Below are positions 34,638-44,900 of a stretch of DNA of 64,000 nt, one piece after another. The first letter of the stretch is position 1. Every line of letters begins with the position of its first letter. Source of the stretch: Sulfurospirillum sp. (lineage in GTDB: Bacteria; Campylobacterota; Campylobacteria; Campylobacterales; Arcobacteraceae). The stretch is taken from assembly GCA_030491005.1 (NCBI GenBank), contig JAKZMJ010000030.1, forward strand, positions 186,001 through 250,000, read 5' to 3'. The notes under the pieces were generated by a model, which made no database searches, was not told the DNA's origin, and was given only the letters and a program-made list of their open reading frames with translations. The translations under genes were made by a program, and so were the position numbers.

Positions 34638-35934
34638 TGCTAAGCACTTCTTCTACATTAACAATGTATTGTTGTCTTATATTCTCATGAACAGAGTCTA
34701 TAGATACTTCAAGAGAATTTGGTTTCCATCGCGGATGTAAATCACAACGATTTTCTTTTCCTAAAGTTGGTGAAGTATAAAAAGTACCAATATCAAAACA
34801 CTTATTTGTATCTTCGTTATATAACAATAATAGCCTTTCATTACTTGTAGTATCAGGATAAGTATCTGTTAAAAGCCAATTTGAATTTGGAGCATAGGTC
34901 ATATGACCATTTTCAGTTAATACATCTTTTGCAATTTTACGGACTTGTTTGTTTTTAGTATTATATAAGTGATATGCAATTTTATCATTATGTGGAGTCC
35001 ATGCAATAATTTCATCATTGTTTTTCCAAGCAGGATGTGATATTTGATATTCAGATTTTTCATAATCAAAAAAGCCAACATTATTAATATCAAAATTAGC
35101 ATCAAGTTGAGGCAAAGGATGATCGGTACATTCCAATAAAGATAAGTTACTTCCATCACTATTAATAGTAAATAACCTATGTAAATAACATGTTTCATCT
35201 TCCACGCGTTGGGACCATCTATGAATAAATAATATACTTTTAGAATCTGGACTTATTTCTATATGAGTAATCCAATGAATAGCTTTATCCATTGATGCTA
35301 CATTTTGAAAGTTTTTTAAATTATTAAGACTCAAAATTAATTGATGTTCAAAAGTATTTAAATTCATAAAATACATTCCATCATTTTTTGGTGCATTTTC
35401 TAAGACAGGCTCTTTTACAGTGCTATAATATCCGATTGTTCTATGTGTTACTTGAAATCTTGAATAATCTACACTCAAAGAATAAGAGCCATCAGGTGCC
35501 ACTACATAGATAGGTAAAGGAAGAGTGGTTTTTGTTTTTGTATCTACATCATAAATAATTGAACAAAAATCTGGATAAATATATTCACTATTTGCCTTTT
35601 CTTCTACTTCATTAACTCTTGTATTATATATAATTTTGAGGTTCTTTTTACTTGTATTTTGTTCTCCACCTAACCATTGAAGCTGACAACCCATTTGCCA
35701 ATTCCATGTAGTTGTTTTACCAATACTTATATATTCATTATTTTTATTTAAATCAAAATAACCAACTTGACTTATTTCTGTTCCCGTTAAATCTTCACTC
35801 ATTTTATCAACACGATTAGATAATACATAATCACCCGTGGCATTCCACGGACTTTTATTATAATAACCAAAAAAGTGATGATATTTATTTCCACTATAAA
35901 GTGATTGTAATTTACATCTGCTTTCTATAAACAT
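34633..35934 (-). CDS. beta-propeller protein related to oligogalacturonate lyase
   Basis: 433 aa, no signal peptide. It has repeating beta-propeller blades (ISPDSKSILFIHR, YAPNSNWLLTDTYPD, CDLHPRWKPNSLEVSIDS) and the segments FGYYNKSPWN near the start and CDLHPRW near the end, which recall the seven-bladed oligogalacturonate lyase/TolB-like group. ATG after AAAAGGAATAAAG. It lies 16 bases downstream of tctA, so it is probably cotranscribed with the tctCBA transporter. It might process a sugar acid the transporter imports, or serve as a non-catalytic propeller. Its stop codon lies inside the recA repeat. Confidence 0.6.
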   Translation of the reverse strand: MFIESRCKLQSLYSGNKYHHFFGYYNKSPWNATGDYVLSNRVDKMSEDLTGTEISQVGYFDLNKNNEYISIGKTTTWNWQMGCQLQWLGGEQNTSKKNLKIIYNTRVNEVEEKANSEYIYPDFCSIIYDVDTKTKTTLPLPIYVVAPDGSYSLSVDYSRFQVTHRTIGYYSTVKEPVLENAPKNDGMYFMNLNTFEHQLILSLNNLKNFQNVASMDKAIHWITHIEISPDSKSILFIHRWSQRVEDETCYLHRLFTINSDGSNLSLLECTDHPLPQLDANFDINNVGFFDYEKSEYQISHPAWKNNDEIIAWTPHNDKIAYHLYNTKNKQVRKIAKDVLTENGHMTYAPNSNWLLTDTYPDTTSNERLLLLYNEDTNKCFDIGTFYTSPTLGKENRCDLHPRWKPNSLEVSIDSVHENIRQQYIVNVEEVLSN

Positions 35935-35950
35935 CTTTATTCCTTTTAAT

Positions 35951-37447
35951 TTACTTTACTTTACTTTTTTTATTTTGTGTAAAGCCTCTATATAAAGTAT
36001 ACACACACAATAATAATATAACTAATGATATTGGTCTAGTAACTAATTGTAAGAGAAAATTTCCAATATTACCATGTACTAAAGATAAAGATCTTGCTAA
36101 CTCACTTTCTGCCATTGTTCCTAAAACAAGACCTAAAATAAGTGGTGCCCTTGGCACTCCAAAGAAATTTAATACATAACCTAATATTCCAATAAAAAGC
36201 ATAATAATTACATCTTCTAAAGAACCTCTAATTGAATATGAACCAATTACAGCTAAACACAAAATAATAGGTGCTAAGATAGAATATGGAATTTGTGTTA
36301 TTTTAATAAAATATTTTGCTATGATAAATCCAATAGGGACAAACAGTAGATTTGAAATAAATAAACTTAGAATAAACCCATAAGTAATATCACTATTTAC
36401 TGTAAATAATTCAGCTCCAGGGCGTAAACCATGAATCATAATTCCACCTAAAAATACAGCAGTAACTGGATTACCTGGTATTCCTAAAGTTAAAAGAGGA
36501 ATTAATGTTCCTCCTGTTACTGCATTATTAGCTGTTTCTGATGCAACAATACCATCAGGAGATCCTTTACCAAATTCTTCAGGCTTTTTTGAATATCTTT
36601 TAGCGGTATCATAAGCTATAAATCCACCAATACTAGAGCCAACTCCTGGAATAATTCCTACTATTATTCCTATAATTGAAGAACGTAAAATATTCATTTT
36701 TTGTTGTAAGATTTCAGGAAAAAATTGAGTAAAACTATTTTTTTGCTTAACTTTAGTTTCATTTTTAATGGTCGAACCTGTAGACAACATACTTATAACT
36801 TCGGGAATAGAAAAAAGACCAATAAGAGACACTACTAAAGGAATACCATCATATAAAGAAGGTATATCGTAAGTAAATCTTGTAAATCCTGTCAAAGGAT
36901 GAAAACCAATAGTACTTAATAATAATCCTAAACCTCCCGCAATAAAACCTTTTTCCATTGCTCCAACTGATAATGAAGCAATAACTGTTACTCCAAATAA
37001 AGCTAATAAAAAGTACTCATAAGAACCAAACTTTAAAGAAAATTCAGCAAGTGGAGGAGCAATAAGTAAAAGTGCAAATACACTAACAATTCCTCCTATA
37101 CAAGATGCAAATGTAGATAGTACTATAGCTCTATTTGATTCACCTCTTTTTGACATAGGATTACCATCAAGTGCTGTTGCGACTGAAGCTGGAGTTCCTG
37201 GAATATTTAGTAAAATCGCACTAATAGAGCCACTATAAGTAGAAGCTACATAAATACCACCAAGCATCGCTAATCCAACATGAGGTGGTAAAGTAAATGT
37301 AAGCGGAATAAGTAAAGCAATTGCCATAGTACTAGTTAGACCTGGTAAAATACCAACAACAACACCACCTACTACACCAGCAACTATTGAAAATAACATT
37401 AAGCCATCAGCTAATGTATATAAACCTGTTAATATGTTTTCAAACAT
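35951..37447 (-). CDS. tctA: tripartite tricarboxylate transporter, large membrane subunit
   Basis: 498 aa, about eleven membrane helices. Family signatures GVVVGILPGLTSTMAIALLIPLT... near residue 25 and GIIPGVGSSIGGFIAYDTAKR near residue 262 (paired GxxPGxGxxxG motifs), plus LGIPGNPVTAVFLGG. Transports a carboxylate delivered by the periplasmic TctC, driven by an ion gradient. Order on the minus strand is tctC, tctB, tctA, propeller gene, all closely spaced. Confidence 0.93.
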   Translation of the reverse strand: MFENILTGLYTLADGLMLFSIVAGVVGGVVVGILPGLTSTMAIALLIPLTFTLPPHVGLAMLGGIYVASTYSGSISAILLNIPGTPASVATALDGNPMSKRGESNRAIVLSTFASCIGGIVSVFALLLIAPPLAEFSLKFGSYEYFLLALFGVTVIASLSVGAMEKGFIAGGLGLLLSTIGFHPLTGFTRFTYDIPSLYDGIPLVVSLIGLFSIPEVISMLSTGSTIKNETKVKQKNSFTQFFPEILQQKMNILRSSIIGIIVGIIPGVGSSIGGFIAYDTAKRYSKKPEEFGKGSPDGIVASETANNAVTGGTLIPLLTLGIPGNPVTAVFLGGIMIHGLRPGAELFTVNSDITYGFILSLFISNLLFVPIGFIIAKYFIKITQIPYSILAPIILCLAVIGSYSIRGSLEDVIIMLFIGILGYVLNFFGVPRAPLILGLVLGTMAESELARSLSLVHGNIGNFLLQLVTRPISLVILLLCVYTLYRGFTQNKKSKVK

Positions 37448-37475
37448 AGATACCCTTTAAATATAAAAGTTATTA

Positions 37476-37916
37476 TTATGGTGCACTAATTCCTAGAAAA
37501 TGAAAAAATATCAAATATAAAGCACCATAAAAACCAACACTAATTAAAATGTTATATATTAGGTTTCTAAATCCTAATATATACATCATTACAGACAAAA
37601 ATATAACTGTTGCAATACTATAATCTATATTTTGTAAAGCAATTACATACAAGACAAGAGATATAAAAATCAGAGCTCCTGATTTAAAAGTTTTAATTTG
37701 TTCTGCTTTAGCCTTATCATTAGCCTTATCCTCTTCCTTATTCTTAAGTGTTCTAATAAATAAAATTACACCCATACAAAATAAAAAAAGTGTCAAAAAT
37801 CTTGGGAAATATGATGACTCAAGAGGATACGACAATAATACCAATCCTACAACAATTGAAATACACATTGTCATAAGAGCAAATAATTTATCTTTTTGTT
37901 TATTATTAATATACAT
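37476..37916 (-). CDS. tctB: tripartite tricarboxylate transporter, small membrane subunit
   Basis: 146 aa with four membrane helices and a polar loop (RTLKNKEEDKANDKAKAEQ) after the second. Typical TctB size and position between tctC and tctA. It pairs with TctA in the membrane. ATG with weak ribosome site; 28 bases upstream of tctA. Confidence 0.88.
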   Translation of the reverse strand: MYINNKQKDKLFALMTMCISIVVGLVLLSYPLESSYFPRFLTLFLFCMGVILFIRTLKNKEEDKANDKAKAEQIKTFKSGALIFISLVLYVIALQNIDYSIATVIFLSVMMYILGFRNLIYNILISVGFYGALYLIFFHFLGISAP

Positions 37917-37943
37917 AATTATATCTTTTCATATGTCCACCTT

Positions 37944-38891
37944 TTATTTTAAAAGATGAATATATTTTTTGATTTCTTTTTGTGTATTTTTTAGGTAAGC
38001 ATCAAAATCTTTTGCATTCATATAATATAAAGGTAAACTTACTTTTTTAGCATATGTTAAAAATGTTTGGTCTTCCATAGTTTTAGCAAATGCCTCTTCT
38101 AAGAATTTCTTATGCTCTGCTTTAATTCCTTTAGGAGCAGCTATTCCTCTTAAAGATGCACCAACACTTGGTACATCTATTCCTGATGCTTCTGAAATAG
38201 TAGGAACATTTGGTAAATATTCATAGCGTTTATCTGAAAATACAGCTAAGACTCTTAATCTACCATTTTTTACATGGTTTGCAGCAGATGATGCAGAGGG
38301 AACAGAAGCATCTATTTGTCCACCTAGGGTAGCAGTAATTGAAGGACCTGAACCATTAAAAGCAACAAAGTTTGTTTTGAAACCTATCTTATCTTCTGCA
38401 ATTAATAATTGAAGCTGATTATTTGATTGAGGACCATCTCCTCCAATATTTATTTTCTTTTTTTTACTTGCAGTTAAAAAATCTGCAAATGTTTTATAGG
38501 GACTATCTGTTTTGACAGCTAAAACAACTGGATCTAATTGAATATTTCCAATAGTTTCAAAATCATCCATATTATATTTTACATTTTCACGTAATTCTTT
38601 TACTAAAAAAATAGATGGGATATTAACAAAACCAATAGTATATCCATTATTATTAGCTCTTGACAAAGAAGTAAATCCAATTTGTCCACCAGCACCTGGC
38701 TTATTCTTAATAATAAGTCTTTTTTGTAAATAAGGTTTAGCATATTTTGCAACAACTCTTGCAGCTGTATCTGTACCACCACCTGGTGAATAAGCAACTA
38801 TCATAGAAATAGGCTTAGATGGATAATTTTTTGCATTCGCAAAACTTACAAACATAAACGCACATAACATTAGTAATAATTTCTGTTTCAT
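37944..38891 (-). CDS. tctC: tripartite tricarboxylate transporter, solute-binding protein
   Basis: 315 aa periplasmic receptor of the Bug/TctC family. Signal peptide MKQKLLLMLCAFMFVSFANA, then YPSKPISMIVAYSPGGGTDT, the family's first ligand-binding loop, and NKPGAGGQIGFTSL. ATG follows AAGGAAGATTTA. First gene of the tct operon. The ligand cannot be told from sequence; the neighbouring lyase-like gene suggests a sugar-acid or related carboxylate. Confidence 0.92.
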   Translation of the reverse strand: MKQKLLLMLCAFMFVSFANAKNYPSKPISMIVAYSPGGGTDTAARVVAKYAKPYLQKRLIIKNKPGAGGQIGFTSLSRANNNGYTIGFVNIPSIFLVKELRENVKYNMDDFETIGNIQLDPVVLAVKTDSPYKTFADFLTASKKKKINIGGDGPQSNNQLQLLIAEDKIGFKTNFVAFNGSGPSITATLGGQIDASVPSASSAANHVKNGRLRVLAVFSDKRYEYLPNVPTISEASGIDVPSVGASLRGIAAPKGIKAEHKKFLEEAFAKTMEDQTFLTYAKKVSLPLYYMNAKDFDAYLKNTQKEIKKYIHLLK

Positions 38892-39194
38892 TAAATCTTC
38901 CTTAAATAATTGAGATACAAAATGATATAACTAATAAACTTAATTATATATTAATTGTAATCTTAATAAATAAAAAATAAATCTTTATATTAATGAACCT
39001 TTTGGTTTTTTAAATAAGCTTTAATGAGCGATGAAACGATGAGAAAGAAAGTATATTTTATATAATAAAAACATAATCAGTACTAGCAGAGAATTCAAGA
39101 GGGTAAAAAGCTAAAATTTGCAGGTTCTTATTTGATAAAATTATCTAAAAAATTGATTGTCCTCCCCCTTCATTAAGATTGGTTTGTTTAGTGT
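38892..39194. other. intergenic region with no recognised feature
   Basis: About 300 bases between tctC and the DUF445 gene, very AT-rich. It must hold the tct promoter. I see no open frame, RNA gene or repeat. Confidence 0.6.
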
Positions 39195-39902
39195 TTATTT
39201 TATCAATGTACTTAAAAAACCAATCAAGCCGCCAAGAATAGCACCCCAAACAACTAACCAACCTAAATGTTTTTTAATAATATCTTCAATAAGAACTTTT
39301 ACCATCTTAGGACTTAATTCATCAAGTCTTTGATTAACTATTAGACTTAGTTTAGAATATATCTCATCTGATAAATCTTTTGAACTTAAAGCGTTTTTTA
39401 TAGTTTCTTGAAAAGACTTAGTTTGTGTAATTAAGATAATAGATTTTTTTAATTTTTTCGTAAATGGTTCTTTTAAAGGCTCTAATGCAGCTTCACCTCC
39501 AAACATACCTAACATTCCACCAAATGAAGATTCCATAACTGCATCTTTTAGTGAAATATAAGCAGGGCTAAAGTCTGTTTTGTTTAAAACTTCTTCAAAA
39601 TTTATTGTTTTTTCTACACTAGAAAGTTCATCTTGAAAAAATCTATTTAAATTATCTTTTGTGAAGAATTGGTTCATTATTAAAGTATGAATTGATTCTT
39701 TAAATTGAGTAAACCTATTTTCAATAACACCACTTCCATATAAATATGGTACTTTTTCAAATAACATATAAATAGCTAAAGTATTTGTAATAGAACCACT
39801 TAGGGCAAAAATTCCTATGCTAAAAAGAATATCATTTTGGCTTGAATATCCAAATGCCATAATCAAAAATGCTAAAATATTACTTATGTCTGATTTGTTC
39901 AT
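39195..39902 (-). CDS. DUF445-family membrane protein
   Basis: 235 aa. N-terminal helices (residues ~8-50, LAFLIMAFGYSSQNDILFSI, GIFALSGSITNTLAIYMLFE), then an amphipathic middle (RFTQFKESIHTLIMNQFFTK) and a C-terminal membrane hairpin LVVWGAILGGLIGFLSTLI. This layout, with the N-A-I-xxxLFxKVPxLYGSG segment, is that of DUF445 (YheB/YjiN-like), role unknown. Single gene; ATG after AAGGAATTTT. Confidence 0.8.
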   Translation of the reverse strand: MNKSDISNILAFLIMAFGYSSQNDILFSIGIFALSGSITNTLAIYMLFEKVPYLYGSGVIENRFTQFKESIHTLIMNQFFTKDNLNRFFQDELSSVEKTINFEEVLNKTDFSPAYISLKDAVMESSFGGMLGMFGGEAALEPLKEPFTKKLKKSIILITQTKSFQETIKNALSSKDLSDEIYSKLSLIVNQRLDELSPKMVKVLIEDIIKKHLGWLVVWGAILGGLIGFLSTLIK

Positions 39903-40035
39903 AAAATTCCTTAAATAAAAAAGAATTTTAACATAATATTAATCAAAAAAGTGTTTATGGTTTAATTGTATATGGATAAGTTTTAGTTTTTTGTGATAAA
40001 ATTGTTAGATATTAAAAAAATTGGAGAGAAATAAA

Positions 40036-40419
40036 ATGGAAATGATAAATACGAAAAATGCACCCGCTGCCATTGGTCCCTACTCTCAAGCTATTGTAAC
40101 AAATGGTTTTGTGTACACTTCAGGACAAATAGCCCTAACACCAAATGGTGAACTAATACAAAGAGATATTAAACTACAAACAAAACAAGTTCTAAGTAAT
40201 TTGAAAAATGTTTTAGAAGCAGCAAATAGTTCTTTAGACAATGTAGTAAAAGTTACTATTTATTTAGAAAATATGGAAGATTTCGGAATAGTAAATGTAA
40301 TATATGCCGAATATTTTGCAGATCATAAACCAGCAAGAAGTACCGTAGCTGTAAAAACTTTACCTAAAAATGTCCTTGTAGAGATGGATGTTATTGCGAC
40401 AGTTTCACTTTTTCAATAA
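40036..40419 (+). CDS. ridA: RidA-family enamine/imine deaminase
   Basis: 127 aa trimeric protein that hydrolyses reactive enamine/imine intermediates such as 2-aminoacrylate. It carries NAPAAIGPYSQAI near the start, YTSGQI, the Arg in PARSTVAVKTLPKN that binds substrate carboxylate, and VEMDVIAT near the end. The ATG at 40036 is chosen (GGAGAG eight bases upstream); the frame also opens at an upstream TTG. Serine dehydratase, present at 0-1.4 kb, is a source of aminoacrylate. A hairpin follows the stop. Confidence 0.92.
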   Translation: MEMINTKNAPAAIGPYSQAIVTNGFVYTSGQIALTPNGELIQRDIKLQTKQVLSNLKNVLEAANSSLDNVVKVTIYLENMEDFGIVNVIYAEYFADHKPARSTVAVKTLPKNVLVEMDVIATVSLFQ

Positions 40420-40442
40420 AACTATTTTTATAAAAATAGTTT
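40419..40442 (+). terminator. short hairpin after ridA
   Basis: Perfect stem AAACTATTTTT / AAAAATAGTTT with a 2-base turn, overlapping the ridA stop. No T run follows, so it may only attenuate transcription into the transporter gene 37 bases on. Confidence 0.5.
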
Positions 40443-40479
40443 AGGTTTATCTAATAAATATTTTAGAAAAGGACATATT

Positions 40480-41928
40480 ATGAAAAGTGAAGTTAGTGTT
40501 TTAGAAGGTGCAAGAATTTTTCCCTTGCTTGCTACTCTTACTTTGGGAATTATTATTTGGTTTATTCCAGTTCCTTCTGGTTTAAAAGTAGAAGCTTGGC
40601 ATTTATTTGCTATATTTCTTTCTACAATTGTAGGTATTATATTAAAAGTTTTACCAATAGGAGCAGTTGCAATTATAGGCATAGCCGTGGTTGCAATTAC
40701 TGGTGTACTAGATCCAAATAGTACAAAAGGTGCTGTAAAACTAGCACTTAGTGGTTTTTCAAATCATGTTATTTGGCTCATTGTTTTAGCTTTTTTTATA
40801 GCTCGTGGTTTTATTAAAACAGGTTTGGGAAGTAGGATTGCTTATATCTTTGTGCGAGCATTTGGTAAAAAAACTTTAGGTTTAAGTTATAGTTTATTAG
40901 GTGCTGATTTGATTTTAGCTCCTGCTGTTCCATCTAATACAGCTCGTGGTGGTGGGATTATTTATCCTATATTACGCTCCCTTAGTGAAAGTTTTGGTTC
41001 ACTTCCAGATGGTAAAACAAATCGTAAAATAGGTTCTTTTTTAATTCTTAGTGCTTTTCAAGGAAATATTATAACTTCTGCTATGTTTATGACCGCAATG
41101 GCTGCTAATCCCCTTGCTGTTAAACTTGCAGGTGATTTAGGAGTAGAGATTACATGGACTGGGTGGGCATTAGCTGCTCTTGTTCCTGGGATAATTGCTT
41201 TAGTTGTTATTCCTTATTTTATTTATAAAATATTCCCACCCCAAATTAAAGAAACACTAAATGCTCCAAAAATAGCAAATGAAAAACTTAAAGAAATGGG
41301 AAGTATAAAAATTCAAGAATACATTATGTTAGCTACTTTTGTGATGTTGCTTGTGATGTGGATTTTTGGAAAAAGCTTAGGAATTAACGGTACAGCTGCT
41401 GCCTTAACTGGACTTGGTGTTTTATTAGTTACTGGTGTTTTAACTTGGGGAGATGTTAAAAAAGAAACAGGGGCTTGGGATACTTTAGTTTGGTTTTCAG
41501 CTCTTGTTATGATGGCAACATATTTAAATAAATTAGGATTTATTTCTTGGTTTAGTGGAAATGTCCAAGGAGTTGTAGGAGATATGTCTTGGTATATCGC
41601 ATTTCCTGTATTAATTACAGTTTATGTATATGTTCATTATTTCTTTGCAAGTGCAACTGCACAAGTTGCTGCCATGTATGCTGCATTTTTAAGTTTAGGT
41701 ATTGCTGTTGGAGTTCCTCCCATGTTAATGGCACTTTCTTTAGCTTTCATGAGTAATATTTATGCAACGATGACTCATTATGGAACGGGACCTGCCCCTG
41801 TATTTTTTGGTTCTGGTTATGTGGAACTTAAAGACTGGTGGAGAATAGGATTTTATATTTCTGTTATTCAAATGTTTATTTGGTTAGGCATTGGTGGAGT
41901 TTGGTGGAAAGTTCTTGGTATTTGGTAA
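40480..41928 (+). CDS. DASS-family anion (dicarboxylate/citrate) transporter
   Basis: 482 aa, about twelve membrane helices, divalent anion:sodium symporter / CitT family. Substrate and ion motifs seen: APAVPSNTARGGGIIYPI (SNT motif, ~residue 152), HYFFASATAQVAAMYAAF and MTHYGTGPAPVFFGSGYV (~residue 435). Close in pattern to bacterial 2-oxoglutarate/malate or citrate/succinate exchangers. ATG after AAAAGGACATATT. It shares a bidirectional terminator with the convergent PFOR gene. Confidence 0.88.
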   Translation: MKSEVSVLEGARIFPLLATLTLGIIIWFIPVPSGLKVEAWHLFAIFLSTIVGIILKVLPIGAVAIIGIAVVAITGVLDPNSTKGAVKLALSGFSNHVIWLIVLAFFIARGFIKTGLGSRIAYIFVRAFGKKTLGLSYSLLGADLILAPAVPSNTARGGGIIYPILRSLSESFGSLPDGKTNRKIGSFLILSAFQGNIITSAMFMTAMAANPLAVKLAGDLGVEITWTGWALAALVPGIIALVVIPYFIYKIFPPQIKETLNAPKIANEKLKEMGSIKIQEYIMLATFVMLLVMWIFGKSLGINGTAAALTGLGVLLVTGVLTWGDVKKETGAWDTLVWFSALVMMATYLNKLGFISWFSGNVQGVVGDMSWYIAFPVLITVYVYVHYFFASATAQVAAMYAAFLSLGIAVGVPPMLMALSLAFMSNIYATMTHYGTGPAPVFFGSGYVELKDWWRIGFYISVIQMFIWLGIGGVWWKVLGIW

Positions 41929-41935
41929 TATAATT

Positions 41936-41977
41936 TTTTTTACAAGATAAAGTAAAACTACCTCATCTTGTAAAAAA
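41936..41977. terminator. bidirectional terminator between the DASS transporter and nifJ
   Basis: Stem TTTTTTACAAGAT / ATCTTGTAAAAAA around a 16-base loop; T runs on both strands. The two genes converge here. Confidence 0.85.
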
Positions 41978-41980
41978 TAT

Positions 41981-44900
41981 TTAATTAACTTCTTCTTCAA
42001 CTATCTCATCAGACCAATTAGCAGCAGCCATTCTTGTTAATTGTCTATATCTAAACTGTGCATCAGATTTATTTTTGGCAAATAATTCTTGTGCATGTTT
42101 TGGATTTGCTTTTTTTAAATTTATATATCTATTTTCACTCATTAAAAAATCATGGTATTTTGACCAATCAGGTTTTTTACCTGAGATTTTAATAGGATTT
42201 TTACCTTGCTGCGTTAGTCTTGGGTCATAAGTATATATAGGCCAATATCCAGATTTTGTAGCTAAATCTGCTTGTACAACTGATTTCATTAGTCCACCTT
42301 TTATACCATGGGCAATACAAGGTGAGTAGGCAATAATTAACGAAGGTCCAGAATAAGCTTCTGCATCTTTTATAGCTTGTATTGTTTGCTTTTGAGAAGC
42401 TCGTGAGTTAATTTGTGCTACATAAATATTACCATAAGTCATAGTAATATAACCAAGATCTTTTTTAGCACTTGATTTTCCATCATTCGTAAACTCAGCA
42501 ATTGAACCAGCACGTGCTGATTTAGATGACTGACCTCCTGTATTTGAATAAACTTCAGTATCCATAACTAAAACATTAATATTCTCGCCAGTAGATAAAA
42601 CATGATCTAATCCACCATAACCAATATCATAAGCCCATCCATCTCCTCCAAAAATCCATTGTGACTTTCTAACAATATATTTCTTTAAAGAAAGAAGATC
42701 TTTTACTCCATCTTCATTTGCATAATTTTCAAGTGCAGGTACAAGTAAATCTCTTAATCTTTGAGTTTTAACTCCATCGTTTCTATTATCAATCCATTCT
42801 TGAAATAATGTTACTAAAGGATTTGAAACTTTATCCATATTTTTTTCCATTATAGTTTGAATTCTATTTCTTATAGTTTCAGTTGCTTTGTGCATTCCAA
42901 AACCAAACTCAGCATTATCTTCAAACAATGAATTAGCCCATGCAGGTCCTTCTCCTTTATCATTTTTAGTATATGGAGTTGAGGGAGCTGATGAAGCATA
43001 AATTGAAGAACATCCTGTAGCATTTGCTATCATTAGTCTATCTCCAAATAATTGTGTAATAAGTGAGATATATGTAGTCTCACCACATCCTGGACAGGCT
43101 GAATGAAATTCAAATAAGGGTTTAGCAAATTGTGAACCTTTTAATGTTTCTTTAGATACAACATAATCTTTATATTCAACTTCATTAAATAAATAATCAG
43201 CACTTATATGTTCATCTTTAGCTTTTTCATCTTTATAAGGAACCATAACAAGAGATTTTTCTTTTGTAGGACAAACATCAACACAAACATTACAACCTGT
43301 ACAATCTTGAATAGATACTTGAATTTTAAATTTATAATTACCTTTAATAGCTTTTCCAGTACCATCAAGAAGATGATCTTGTACACTTTGTGGAGCATTT
43401 TGTACATCTTTATCATCTAGTAAAAATGGTCTGATTACTGCATGAGGACATTCAAATGCACATTGATTACACTGAATACAATTCTCTTCTATCCACATAG
43501 GAACGATATCAGAAATTGCCCTTTTTTCGTATTTTGTTGTACCATTTTCAAAAGTACCATCTTCTCTACCTGTAAAAATAGATACAGGTAAAGTATCTCC
43601 CTTAGCAGCATTTACAACTTTAGCAAAATTCTCAACAAAAGGAGTTCCTGTGTAATCTGAACTAAGAACTAAGTCTTCACTTTTGTATTCTAACCACGAA
43701 GAGTCAACTATAACTTCTTCAAGACCATTAGCACCATTTTCAATAGCTTCAAAATTCATCTTAACAATTGCATCACCTTTACTTTCATAAGACTTTTTTG
43801 CAAATTCTTTCATATATTCTTTTGCCTGAGTATATTCAATAACATTTGCTAATTTAAAAAAAGCTGATTGCATAATTGTATTTGTTTTTGTTCCTAAGCC
43901 TAAGTCACGTGCCAATTTTGTGGCATTGATTACATAAAATTTTGCTTTTTTAGAAGCTAGTAATTTTTTAACTCTATTTGGCATTTTGTTTATTATTTCT
44001 TTTGCTGAATGAATTGAGTTAAGTAAAAATGTCCCACCTTGTCTTAAACCATCAATAACTTCATATTGATCCAAATAAACCTCTTTTGAACAAGCCACAA
44101 AACTGGGGTTAGTAACAAGATATGTTGATTTAATTACATTTGGGGAAAATCTTAAGTGTGATCTTGTAAATCCACCTGATTTTTTTGAATCATATGCAAA
44201 ATATGCTTGAGCATATAAATCAGTCTTATCTCCTATAATTTTTACAGAGTTTTTATTAGCTCCAACTGTTCCATCAGAACCAAGTCCATAAAATAAGCAC
44301 TCTCTTACTTCATCAGATGTAACAGAAATATTTTTTCCAACTTCAATTGATCTAAAAGTTACATCATCATTAATACCAACTGTAAATTTTTTCTTAGGAT
44401 TAGATGAAGCAAGATTGTCATAAATAGCGATAATTTGAGCAGGTGTTACATCTTTTGAAGATAAACCATATATTCCTCCAATAATCATAGGCTGATGTTT
44501 TTGATCATAAAAAACACTTCTAACATCAAGATATAAAGGTTCACCTAAAGATCCAGGCTCTTTAGTTCTATCTAAAACACAAATTTTATTAACTGTTTTT
44601 GGTAAAACATTCATAAAGTATTTAATAGAAAATGGTCTATATAAATGCACAACTAATAAACCTACTTTTCTATTTTCTTCTTTTCTTAAAAAATCAATTG
44701 TTTCTTTTATTGTTTCATTTGCTGATCCAATACAAACAATCATATCTGTCGCATTTTCATCCCCATAATAAGTAAAAGGTTTATATTCTCTTTTTGTTAT
44801 TTTAGAAATTTCTTCCATATATTTATTTACAATATCAGGCACTGCATCGTAAAACTTATTACTGGCTTCTCGTCCTTGAAAATAAATATCATCATTTTGT

